DNA of 64,000 bases from Paenibacillus aceris (GTDB taxonomy: Bacteria > Bacillota > Bacilli > Paenibacillales > NBRC-103111), in the NCBI RefSeq assembly GCF_017874035.1, contig NZ_JAGGKV010000012.1:62001-126000 (forward strand). Direction: 5' to 3'. Every line of letters begins with the position of its first letter. The stretch's first letter is position 1. This document shows positions 26,247 to 34,233 of this stretch, piece by piece. Both the position numbers and the translations under genes were made by a program. The notes beneath the pieces were generated by a model. That model searched no databases, had not been told where the DNA came from, and was given only the letters and a program-made list of their open reading frames with translations.

Positions 26247-26269
26247 GCTCCCGCAGGGATAGCGGGAGT
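26247..26269 (+). other. Intercistronic hairpin between binding-protein and permease genes
   Basis: GCTCCCGC / GCGGGAGT with a 7-base loop and no T-run. It may protect the upstream mRNA end, giving more binding protein than permease, as in other sugar ABC operons. Confidence 0.5.
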
Positions 26270-26296
26270 GCACTTCTAGTACGGGGAGAGATTAAC

Positions 26297-27208
26297 GTGG
26301 GTAATGAATTCTATAAGCTCTCAGCAGGTGAAAAAATATTTAAGTTCGTTAACTATGCTCTCATTATTCTCCTGTGCCTGTCCATCGTACTGCCTTTTCT
26401 GAATATATTGGCACTGTCCTTTAACGCGGGCAAGGATGCGGAAAGAGGGGGCATCTACTTCTGGCCCCGTGTATGGACGCTAGAAAATTACCGAGAAGTG
26501 TTTACGTCAGCTAATATCGGCAAAGCATTTGCCATTTCCATATTTCGTACGGCTCTGGGGACTGTTGCAGGCGTGTTTTTGTCAGCGATGGCTGCCTATA
26601 CGCTAAAAAGCAAAACGATGCCGGGCGTGCGATTTTTTACCCTGATGGTCTTCTTTACGATGCTGTTCTCCGGCGGCATAATTCCATATTATATGCTGCT
26701 CAAAAGCCTGCATTTGACGAATACCATCTGGGTCTATGTCCTTCCGGGGCTATATAGTGCGTGGAATTTGATCATCATGCGCACTTTTTTTCAGCAAATC
26801 AGCATCAGTCTGGAGGAGTCAGCGAAGCTTGATGGCTGCAGTGATTTTGGTATTTTTATGCGGATTATCATGCCGCTTAGTAAGCCTGTGCTGGCAACGA
26901 TCTCTTTATTTACCGCAGTGAGTCATTGGAATGATTGGTTCACGGGTGCCTTTTTTGTCAGAACCGCTTCGATTAGGCCGTTATCTACCTTGCTGCAGGA
27001 GATGTTGACCAAACAGGATGCCATTCGGGAGTCCCTGATGCAGGCAGCCGGTTCGACACAGTATCAAATGCTTGAGCGGATGCAGCTAACGGGCGATTCT
27101 CTGAAAATGGCGACGATTATCGTGGTGGTAGCGCCGATTATTGCGGCATATCCATTTATACAGAAGTATTTTGCAAAGGGCGCAATGATCGGTTCGGTCA
27201 AAGAATAA
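26297..27208 (+). CDS. Carbohydrate ABC transporter permease (YtcP/LplC-like)
   Basis: 303 residues with six spans. NALSFNAGKDAERGGIYFWPR-type sequence follows span 1 (here LALSFNAGKDAERGGIYFWP), and ENYREVF and the EAA loop SLEESAKLDGCSDFGIFMRI identify the YtcP/LplC group. It ends with the KYFAKGAMIGSVKE tail seen throughout the group. The start is GTG behind GGGGAGAG. Confidence 0.92.
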   Translation: MGNEFYKLSAGEKIFKFVNYALIILLCLSIVLPFLNILALSFNAGKDAERGGIYFWPRVWTLENYREVFTSANIGKAFAISIFRTALGTVAGVFLSAMAAYTLKSKTMPGVRFFTLMVFFTMLFSGGIIPYYMLLKSLHLTNTIWVYVLPGLYSAWNLIIMRTFFQQISISLEESAKLDGCSDFGIFMRIIMPLSKPVLATISLFTAVSHWNDWFTGAFFVRTASIRPLSTLLQEMLTKQDAIRESLMQAAGSTQYQMLERMQLTGDSLKMATIIVVVAPIIAAYPFIQKYFAKGAMIGSVKE

Positions 27209-27331
27209 ACGGCTGGATGCCAAATAATTGATGATCTTCGATCAAGCCCATTGTATGATAAAATGTATAAAAATGTTCTGTTGAAAAACAGAGAATCATG
27301 TTCGTGCGGCGAGTAAGGAAGGATGATAATC

Positions 27332-28351
27332 ATGGCGCCTAAAATAAAAGATGTAGCCAAAAAAGCGGGAGTATCCGTCACTACCGTATCCAGGGTGTTA
27401 AACGGAGAAAAATACGTAAAGGACGATCTGAAGGCCAAAGTGAAGCGAGCAATTGATGAGCTGGGTTATGCGCCTAGCCATATCGCGAGGAGCTTGGTGC
27501 GGAGGAAAACGAACCTGATTGGCGTCATTGTTCCCGATCTGACCTCAAGTTTCTATTCCACAATATTGAGCAGCATCGAGGAAACGGCAAGCTTGAATGA
27601 TTACAACCTACTGGTCTGCAACATTAACGAGGATACGGATAAAGAGCTTAAATACTTGAATGTGTTTAAAGAAATGCGGGTAGACGGAATTATTATTATG
27701 CATGAAAAATTAAGCGATGACATTCGTAATTTTATTACTAAATTGGACATTCCGGTCATTTTCTCAAGCGTAAGGCCCGTAGATCATAAGTTCGTGTCTG
27801 TCATTATAGATGATTACGAGGCGGCGTATGACGCAACGCGGTATCTAATTGAGCTCGGACATGAGCGAATTGCTTTTATTGGCGGAGATATGAGGGACAT
27901 CACATCCGGGCAAAACCGTTATTCCGGTTACCGCAATGCTCTCACCGATCAGCGAGTTCGAATGAGGTATGATTACATCCGGTTCGGCGACTACAAGACG
28001 CGAAGCGGATATGATTTGATGAAGGAGCTGCTGGCCTGTGAGCCACGTCCCACAGCTTTATTTGCGGTTAGTGACGACATGGCGGTCGGAGCGATGAATT
28101 GCGTTCATGATCATCAGCTCAAGGTTCCGGATGATATCTCGATCATTGGATTCGATGGAAGCCAACTGACGGAGCTCGTTCGCCCGCGATTGTCCTCCAT
28201 GGAGCAGCCTATTCAGGAAATGGGCAAGACTACCGTTGAAACGCTAATTGATTTGATTTCAGATGAAACTGGCACTCAGCGGGAAGATTTGATATTGGGA
28301 CATAAACTTGTCGTACGCGACAGCTGCAAGGCATATCAAAAAGAGAGATAG
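27332..28351 (+). CDS. LacI-family transcriptional regulator
   Basis: 339 residues. The helix-turn-helix is IKDVAKKAGVSVTTVSRVLN, then the hinge (YAPSHIARSLVRRKTNLIGV) and the periplasmic-binding-protein-like effector domain with the ending PIQEMGKTTVETLIDLI. ATG 27332 is favoured over ATG 27323 by the distance to AAGGAAGG. It lies 123 bp after the permease with a possible promoter between, and leads the three metabolic genes. It probably senses the imported sugar and binds the operator near 23340; that pairing is inference. Confidence 0.93.
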   Translation: MAPKIKDVAKKAGVSVTTVSRVLNGEKYVKDDLKAKVKRAIDELGYAPSHIARSLVRRKTNLIGVIVPDLTSSFYSTILSSIEETASLNDYNLLVCNINEDTDKELKYLNVFKEMRVDGIIIMHEKLSDDIRNFITKLDIPVIFSSVRPVDHKFVSVIIDDYEAAYDATRYLIELGHERIAFIGGDMRDITSGQNRYSGYRNALTDQRVRMRYDYIRFGDYKTRSGYDLMKELLACEPRPTALFAVSDDMAVGAMNCVHDHQLKVPDDISIIGFDGSQLTELVRPRLSSMEQPIQEMGKTTVETLIDLISDETGTQREDLILGHKLVVRDSCKAYQKER

Positions 28352-28382
28352 GCAGAGAACTGAGCGGAAGAGGGAGTGCAGA

Positions 28383-29333
28383 GTGAAACAGTTTGATGCG
28401 GTTGTCATTGGCGATGCGAATATTGATCTTGTAGTAGTGGGCTGTAATCAAATCCCTCAACCGGGACAAGAAATTTATGTGGATAATATGATGATGCATG
28501 TTGGCGGAGGCGCTGCCTTATTCACGATTTCATTAGCCAAGCTCGGTCTGCATGTCGCATTTGACGGGGTTCTTGGAGATGATGGCTACGGTCATTATAT
28601 CCGGGAGCATTTTGCTCAATATGGTATCGATACCAGTATGGTCAGGACCAGCGAAACGAGCCGCACAGGCATCTCGATTGCCATTAACCCCGAGGTGGAT
28701 CGTTCGTTCATTACCTATGTAGGATCTAATGCTGAGCTGCAAGTAGGAGAGTTGGATTTGGCTCAAATCGCGTTAGGCAGACATGCTCATGTTACCGGCT
28801 ATCGAGGGCGGCGCAATCATGAGGAATTCGTGGCAATGGCTAGAAAATTGAAAGAGGCGGGAGTCACCTTGTCTTGCGATGTAGGATGGGATGATACCGG
28901 CGAATGGTATTCCGGCGTTTTTGAGTTAATGCGTTATGTGGATGTTTTTTTGATGAACGAAACGGAAGCGCTTCATTATACAGGCTTTGAGCGCATCGAT
29001 GACAGCTTAAGCTATATGTCTGGCTTCTGTAATCATGTCGTTGTTAAGCTTGGACCCAGAGGAGCTGTAGCGATGAAAGACGGCCTGCAAACGGCCAGCC
29101 CCGGATTCTCGGTCGAAGCCGTTGATACGACGGGAGCAGGTGATTCGTTTAATGCGGGCTACATATTTGGCTTTTTGGCGGGGCTTGATGTGGAGACATG
29201 CCTGCTATATGGCAATGGTTGCGGAGCATTGTCTGTTGGAGCTTACGGCGGCAGCACAGGAACTCCGGACAGGGAGGGTCTTGAAGCTTTTATCAGGCAA
29301 AACAAAGTATCCGGTGAGGAGAAATCAATATGA
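28383..29333 (+). CDS. PfkB-family carbohydrate kinase
   Basis: 316 residues. The N-terminal GDANIDLVVVG and MHVGGGAALFTISLAKLG are the PfkB substrate-binding elements. The C-terminal DTTGAGDSFNAGYIFGFLAG contains the anion hole and catalytic Asp. The start is GTG 28383 behind AGAGGGAG. It would phosphorylate a sugar or sugar acid made from the imported substrate. The overlap of its stop with the next ATG shows coupling to the aldo-keto reductase. Confidence 0.9.
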   Translation: MKQFDAVVIGDANIDLVVVGCNQIPQPGQEIYVDNMMMHVGGGAALFTISLAKLGLHVAFDGVLGDDGYGHYIREHFAQYGIDTSMVRTSETSRTGISIAINPEVDRSFITYVGSNAELQVGELDLAQIALGRHAHVTGYRGRRNHEEFVAMARKLKEAGVTLSCDVGWDDTGEWYSGVFELMRYVDVFLMNETEALHYTGFERIDDSLSYMSGFCNHVVVKLGPRGAVAMKDGLQTASPGFSVEAVDTTGAGDSFNAGYIFGFLAGLDVETCLLYGNGCGALSVGAYGGSTGTPDREGLEAFIRQNKVSGEEKSI

Positions 29334-30271
29334 ACTATATGCATATACAAGGTGTGGATAAAGCCATCTCCCGTTTGATTATGGGGACTGGGGATCTAAG
29401 GAAATTGGAGGAGCCCGAACGGATGATGCTGGATGCCTACATACGTGCAGGGGGCAACACCTTCGATACGGCTCACCAATACAGGAATAAAGAAGTGATC
29501 CTCGGCCAGTGGCTTGCAGAAAAAAAACTCCGAGAGAAGGTCGTCATTCTCACCAAAGGGGCACATCACGACGATGGCAGCCCGGGTCCGCGAGTGAATC
29601 CGCAGGCGATCCGAAAGGATCTGACGGAGAGTCTGGAAAGATTAGGTACGGATTATGTCGACCTGTATGCTCTCCATCGCGATGATCCGGATGCAGCAGT
29701 AGGCCCGATCATGGAAGAATTAAATGAGCACATTCGCGCTTCGCGCATACGGGCTATAGGGGCTTCAAACTGGACCCGCCGACGCATTCAAGAAGCGAAT
29801 GAATATGCCGCCTCCCATGGGTTGATCGGGTTTACGTTTAGCTCCCCGAACCTGAGCCTTGCCAAACCGAAGGAGCCCAGATGGGAGGGCTGCGTATCGG
29901 CAGACGGGGGCACCTGTGCTTGGCATGCAGGCAATCAACTGCCGCTCCTTGCGTGGTCTTCGCAGGCAGGAGGATTTTTCTCAGGGCATTTTACGCCGGA
30001 CAACCAAACGAATCCGGACATGGTTAGGGTTTACTATAGCGATGACAATTGGGAGCGCTATCGGCGCGCGGCCAAGCTTGCCGCGGAGAAGAACGTCAGT
30101 CCGATTCAAATTGCGTTAGCCTATGTGCTGAATCAGTCTTTTCCGACCTGTGCCATCATTGGTCCGAAAAATCCTGAAGAGCTGCACACTTCTATAGAAG
30201 CTATGCAGATTCAATTTACTCCGCAAGAGCTTGCCTGGTTGAATCTAGAAAGGGAGGGAGCTGCGCAATGA
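29330..30271 (+). CDS. Aldo/keto reductase
   Basis: 313 residues, (beta/alpha)8 fold. Catalytic tetrad pieces are visible: Asp in NTFDTAHQY, the following Tyr, Lys in ILTKGAHH, and His in DLYALHRDD. The NADP-binding end (IIGPKNPEELHTSIEAM) replaces the usual GAR/GAS motif wording but keeps the position. It overlaps both neighbours by four bases. It likely oxidises or reduces the sugar handled by this operon. Confidence 0.88.
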   Translation: MNYMHIQGVDKAISRLIMGTGDLRKLEEPERMMLDAYIRAGGNTFDTAHQYRNKEVILGQWLAEKKLREKVVILTKGAHHDDGSPGPRVNPQAIRKDLTESLERLGTDYVDLYALHRDDPDAAVGPIMEELNEHIRASRIRAIGASNWTRRRIQEANEYAASHGLIGFTFSSPNLSLAKPKEPRWEGCVSADGGTCAWHAGNQLPLLAWSSQAGGFFSGHFTPDNQTNPDMVRVYYSDDNWERYRRAAKLAAEKNVSPIQIALAYVLNQSFPTCAIIGPKNPEELHTSIEAMQIQFTPQELAWLNLEREGAAQ

Positions 30272-31029
30272 TCAGAGACAAACTGGCAGCACAGCTGTAT
30301 ACATTAAGAAACGAGCTTAAACAGGATTTTCCAGGCGTGTTAAGAGAGTTGAAAAAGATGGGGTGGGCAGCCGTTCAAATTGACGGTTTACACGGCTATC
30401 CTGCTTCTGACATAGCAGCTGTCATGAAAGAAACCGGATTGCGTACGGCAGGCATGCACGTCGGCTTAGAGCGGATGAAAACCGATCTTGAGGCCGTGTT
30501 GGAGGAAGCAAGGCTGTTCGATACCAAGGATTTGATCTGTCATTCCCTGCCGAACGGACTGCAAAATCCGGAAGGTTATCTCAGCGTACGAAATGATTTG
30601 CATAACGTTGCCTCGCAGGTACGCGCATTAGGCTATCGCGTCGGTTATCATAATCATGATTTTGAATTCCATACGATCATTGAAGGAAAGTTTGCGCTCG
30701 AATTTTTGCTTGAAGACCCGGCTGTTTACCCGGAAATCGATACGTACTGGGTCCAAAAGGCAGGCCAGGATCCTCTGTCCTTCATTAGCAATTATGCGTT
30801 TCGCATGCCGATTCTTCATTTGAAAGATATGACCTCTGACGGTAGGCAATATTTTGCCGAGATCGGTACGGGGCTCATCGATTTTGCGCCGATTCTGAAG
30901 TGGGGACTTCACAATGGCGTTGAATGGTTCGCCGTTGAGCAGGACTACTGTCCGGGGAGTCCAATGGATAGTTTAGCGATTAGCTTAGCCCATTTGTTGG
31001 AGCTGGAGAGAAATCTGGATTCATTATAG
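30268..31029 (+). CDS. Sugar phosphate isomerase/epimerase (xylose isomerase-like TIM barrel)
   Basis: 253 residues of the AP-endonuclease-2/IolE-like superfamily. Metal-ligand motifs are YHNHDFEF (His), EIDTYWVQKAG (Asp), HLKDM (His) and the terminal Glu in WFAVEQD. These proteins act as isomerases, epimerases or dehydratases on sugars and inositols. Coupled by a four-base overlap to the aldo-keto reductase. Last gene of the carbohydrate operon, followed by a very long hairpin. Confidence 0.9.
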   Translation: MIRDKLAAQLYTLRNELKQDFPGVLRELKKMGWAAVQIDGLHGYPASDIAAVMKETGLRTAGMHVGLERMKTDLEAVLEEARLFDTKDLICHSLPNGLQNPEGYLSVRNDLHNVASQVRALGYRVGYHNHDFEFHTIIEGKFALEFLLEDPAVYPEIDTYWVQKAGQDPLSFISNYAFRMPILHLKDMTSDGRQYFAEIGTGLIDFAPILKWGLHNGVEWFAVEQDYCPGSPMDSLAISLAHLLELERNLDSL

Positions 31030-31067
31030 AAGGCTAACCATTAATCCCTGGTTGACCTAATCATACG

Positions 31068-31155
31068 AAGAGGCTGTCTCCGTAGTGAACTGCCCCCAAC
31101 TTGTTAGTTGTGTCTAACAATTGGGGGCAGTTCACCTGAGGGACAGCCTCTTTCC
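31068..31155 (+). terminator. Very long hairpin, probable terminator with an IS3-like inverted-repeat core
   Basis: Outer stem AAGAGGCTGTC (31068-31078) pairs with GACAGCCTCTT (31142-31152). The inner stem TGAACTGCCCCCAA-TTGTTAG (31086-31107) pairs with CTAACAA-TTGGGGGCAGTTCA (31114-31134), with one bulged base and a 6-base loop. It is followed by TTTCC only. It ends the carbohydrate operon. The inner arms start TG and end CA like IS3-family termini. Confidence 0.65.
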
Positions 31156-31211
31156 TGTATGATGGGTTACCCTGTAGTTCCTCTGGCACGCGCTAAAATG
31201 GACAATCCCTG

Positions 31212-31664
31212 TTAATTCCCGCCCGAAGCTGCCTGCTGCTCGTTTTTTTGCTGCTTATGCGCCTTAGCGTCGATAACTTTGCCGTTGCTTCCGCCTTTGT
31301 CGCTCACCGCGGCGATCTGCATGGCGCTGCTGCCTTGGAAAATTCCGCCCTCCTGAATGATGAAGGAGCGGACATCAATGTTGCCGACCAGCACGCCGGA
31401 GCTGGTTACGATGAGCTTGCCTTTGGTGTGGACGTTGCCTTTAACTTTGCCGGCAATGATGACATCGCGCGCTTGGATGTTGGACTGTACGACGGCGTTT
31501 TCGCCAATCGTAATGTCGCCTGCGCATTCAATGTCGCCATTGAGTTGGCCCTCGATCCGAAGGCTGGCTTCGGACATGATTTTACCTTCGCAAATGGTAC
31601 TGCCCCCGATCAACGTGTCTGTTGTTTTTGCATCAATGCGCTTCGATTTAGAGCTTCCAAGCAT
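31212..31664 (-). CDS. Bactofilin family cytoskeletal protein (copy 1)
   Basis: 150 residues. The DUF583 right-handed beta-helix core runs from about residue 16 to 118, with regular repeats (TLIGGSTICEGKIMSEASLR, IEGQLNGDIECAGDITIGEN, VHTKGKLIVTSSGVLVGNID). A Gln/Lys/Gly-rich disordered tail follows. Bactofilins polymerise without nucleotide and act as scaffolds for envelope enzymes. Its ATG overlaps the stop of the LytM peptidase (TGATG), so the two are made together. A paralogous pair lies at 53575-55064. Confidence 0.93.
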   Translation of the reverse strand: MLGSSKSKRIDAKTTDTLIGGSTICEGKIMSEASLRIEGQLNGDIECAGDITIGENAVVQSNIQARDVIIAGKVKGNVHTKGKLIVTSSGVLVGNIDVRSFIIQEGGIFQGSSAMQIAAVSDKGGSNGKVIDAKAHKQQKNEQQAASGGN

Positions 31665-32665
31665 CAGCGTTCATCCTTTCTATTGGTTATGAGATAAGGG
31701 GTCGGGTCAACGGGGACGCGGTTCTTCTGTACTTCGTAATGCAGATGGGAGCCCGTGCTTCGACCTGTGGAACCGAGTAGGCCGATCTTTTGACCTTTCG
31801 TTACTGATTCTCCGCGTTTCACGAGTATTTTATTCAGGTGCATATACCCGGTTTGAATCCCGCGCGTATGATCGACAATGATGCGATTGCCGAATTCGTT
31901 GTCGAAGCTGGCTTCGATCACTTTGCCGGACGCCGTCGCATAAACGGCATCATTGATTTCACCGTCGAGATCTAGTCCCGTATGCATCGATGGTTTACCC
32001 GTAAACGGATCTCTTCGTACCCCGAAACCGGAGGTGAGGCTGTGCGTCATGACAGGCCAAAGTGTCGGCGTAATGCTGCGCAAATAGTCGGCTTCCTTCA
32101 GGCGTGCTTCGGACTCGCTGAGATTAATGAGCAGAGTGTTAATATCCCCGACTAAGGCGGAGAGCCCTTGTTTGGTGCTGCTGACAAGCGCGGTCACTTC
32201 CTGCGATGTGACGGGGACCTCGGTGCCGCCGACATCCGAGCCATACGCCGACTCACTTAAGGCGGACAGCTTTTTGCTTGTCCTGTTCGGCTCTTCTGAT
32301 TGGCTCATGAGCTGTATGACATGTTCGAGTTTCTTAATTTCTTCGAGCTTGAGCTTAAACTCATCTGCTTGCTGAGATAAGTCAATCAAATTAGCTTGAA
32401 GCTGCTCCAGTTCATTATCTTTAAGTGTAATTTGATTAACCAGTTGGCGTTCTTGTCCATCGAACGTACGCTGCATGTTATCTTTCGTTTGATGGGAGTA
32501 GGTATTCATTAAGTAAATCGTGACAAAAAAACCAATCAGCACGAGCAGGATCACGCTAGGCACAATATACAAACTACTGTGCGGAAGCTTGAATCTTACG
32601 GTTCGGCGGTTGGCGCCCGGAATGATCATTAAGGTGAATTCTTTTTTACCCCATATGAATCTCAA
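31664..32665 (-). CDS. M23 (LytM) peptidase, membrane-anchored, copy 1
   Basis: 333 residues. A short cytoplasmic segment is followed by a membrane span at about 32-52, a coiled coil at about 60-120 and a LytM domain at about 210-330. Zn ligands are seen in HTGLDLDGE and in HLHYE near the C-terminus. It cleaves peptidoglycan cross-bridges or regulates amidases, anchored to the membrane and paired with bactofilin. The start is TTG 32665 with AGAGGA five bases upstream; the N-terminus MRFIWGKKEFTLMIIPGANR aligns with the paralogue. Confidence 0.92.
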   Translation of the reverse strand: MRFIWGKKEFTLMIIPGANRRTVRFKLPHSSLYIVPSVILLVLIGFFVTIYLMNTYSHQTKDNMQRTFDGQERQLVNQITLKDNELEQLQANLIDLSQQADEFKLKLEEIKKLEHVIQLMSQSEEPNRTSKKLSALSESAYGSDVGGTEVPVTSQEVTALVSSTKQGLSALVGDINTLLINLSESEARLKEADYLRSITPTLWPVMTHSLTSGFGVRRDPFTGKPSMHTGLDLDGEINDAVYATASGKVIEASFDNEFGNRIIVDHTRGIQTGYMHLNKILVKRGESVTKGQKIGLLGSTGRSTGSHLHYEVQKNRVPVDPTPYLITNRKDER

Positions 32666-32895
32666 CCGATCCTCTTCCTTTCCGAAACAAAGTCCCCCTC
32701 CTTGATTGGATTGTATTCATGAAGAAGATGAGTCATGCCTAATTTATTATTTCGCCTGAAGCCCCTAAAACAATCAGTCCTCTATGGGACATACTAAATT
32801 TGGGAAAAGGCTTCATGTTCTCAAGCTCAACTTTTTAATGAAAAGTTACGTCTATAGGGTAGAAGGATGCAGTATAAGATGCGGAAGGAGAGAAG

Positions 32896-34089
32896 ATGAT
32901 GTTGAAAAAATATGTACCTGTTGTGGCGCTTGCCATTATGACGCTTGCAGGATGTGAATCTTCCGGAACGACGAACGGTGCTGTGAGTGTTTCCGATTCG
33001 CCGCAGCCAACGGCTGCAGCGACGGCACAAGCTACTGTACAACCGACGACGACTCCATCTGAAAAGCCAGTCGCAGGAACCAGCGATAAACCGACGAAAG
33101 TGGCGATGACCGGGGTAACGGCTGTCCGTTTAGCGGATGCCAAATCCGGCTGGATCGGCGGCAAAGGTTGGATAGCCCACACAGATGACAGCGGTGCGAA
33201 GTGGCAGATTCAATATGAAGGCAGTGGCGAGGTTAAACAATTATTTGCACTAAATGGGAAAGAAGCTTGGGCAAGTGTTGGGAGTGAAGGCAGCTTGTTG
33301 AGTACGAAGGATGGAGGCCAGCACTGGACATCTGTCGGTAAAATGCCGAACGCCGCGTTCTTTCATTTTATATCCAAAGGGGAGGCGTTCAGCGGGAACG
33401 CCCATACCGTAGACGGCGGCGTGAAGTGGACGAATATGCCTGTGCCTGAGGGCATCACGGGAGATGCCTATTTCCATGATGCCAATAACGGGTGGGCGGT
33501 AAAGCAGGGAAAAGACACCATCCAGATTATGAGAACGCAGGATGGAGGGAAGACCTGGACCAGCGCGATGTCCCGCAAAAGTGCAGAATCGATCACGGGC
33601 GCAGTGATCCGTTCTGCCGGAGCGAACGATGCCTGGGTAGAGCTCATCGGCGGCTCGGGGATGACTCAAACCTCGTATTCCTTGTTCCACACGAAGGACG
33701 GCGGGAAGAACTGGCAGACGGTGCTTGCTAACAGCACCGCCGGAGGCGGGCCAGCCCCGGGTATCCCTGCAGGGGATAACACAGGGCCGAAGAACACGGG
33801 CACGAAGCCCGGGCCGCTCTACGTCGTTAGTCCCGACGTAGCTTTTATGGGCGGGCAGTGCCCGAGCTGCGACAAGCCGAACTCCGTCGGATGGACGAAG
33901 GACGGCGGCAAAACCTGGGTGAACGGCAAAGAGACGTTCACCGGCTACGGCGAGCTGCTGCTGGCCATGGCAGACGCGAATCAGGGCTGGCTGATCACGA
34001 ATGACACTGAGCAGCCAAGCGTGATGTATACCACCGGCACAGGTGGTGTCAACTGGACTAAGGTGCATGCCTTTGATGCACCGAAATAA
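32896..34089 (+). CDS. Ycf48-like beta-propeller lipoprotein
   Basis: 397 residues. Lipobox TLAGC (Cys20) is followed by a Pro/Thr/Ala-rich linker to about residue 70. Repeating blades come next, with BNR/Asp-box-like KDGGQHWTSVG, QDGGKTWTSAM, KDGGKNWQTVL and KDGGKTWVNGK. The repeats resemble the photosynthesis-system-II assembly factor Ycf48 family, which in heterotrophs is of unknown function. A Pro/Gly-rich insert (about 285-305) and a CPSC pair interrupt the last blades. It is a single gene between terminators. Expected location: outer face of the membrane. Confidence 0.82.
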   Translation: MMLKKYVPVVALAIMTLAGCESSGTTNGAVSVSDSPQPTAAATAQATVQPTTTPSEKPVAGTSDKPTKVAMTGVTAVRLADAKSGWIGGKGWIAHTDDSGAKWQIQYEGSGEVKQLFALNGKEAWASVGSEGSLLSTKDGGQHWTSVGKMPNAAFFHFISKGEAFSGNAHTVDGGVKWTNMPVPEGITGDAYFHDANNGWAVKQGKDTIQIMRTQDGGKTWTSAMSRKSAESITGAVIRSAGANDAWVELIGGSGMTQTSYSLFHTKDGGKNWQTVLANSTAGGGPAPGIPAGDNTGPKNTGTKPGPLYVVSPDVAFMGGQCPSCDKPNSVGWTKDGGKTWVNGKETFTGYGELLLAMADANQGWLITNDTEQPSVMYTTGTGGVNWTKVHAFDAPK

Positions 34090-34093
34090 CTAA

Positions 34094-34136
34094 AAAGCCT
34101 TACCGGAAGCAGAGCGCTGACGGTAAGGCTTTTTTT
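34094..34136 (+). terminator. Rho-independent terminator after the Ycf48-like gene
   Basis: Perfect 12-bp stem AAAGCCTTACCG / CGGTAAGGCTTT followed by a run of Ts. Confidence 0.93.
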
Positions 34137-34137
34137 C

Positions 34138-34206
34138 TATACCCATGAAATTCCATTTAGCGCGACCCCCTTTCTTAGGGGGCGGACTGAGAATGGTATG
34201 GGTATA
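34138..34206. other. Nested inverted repeats upstream of the NlpC/P60 gene
   Basis: TATACCCAT (34138-34146) pairs with ATGGGTATA (34198-34206), CCATT (34153-34157) with AATGG (34192-34196), and CCCCC (34166-34170) with GGGGG (34178-34182). All three are nested and co-axial. The structure lies between the previous terminator and the ribosome-binding site at 34222. It may be a leader RNA structure or a cruciform operator. Confidence 0.5.
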
Positions 34207-34233
34207 CTTGCTATTTTGCACAGGAGGTTAGAC

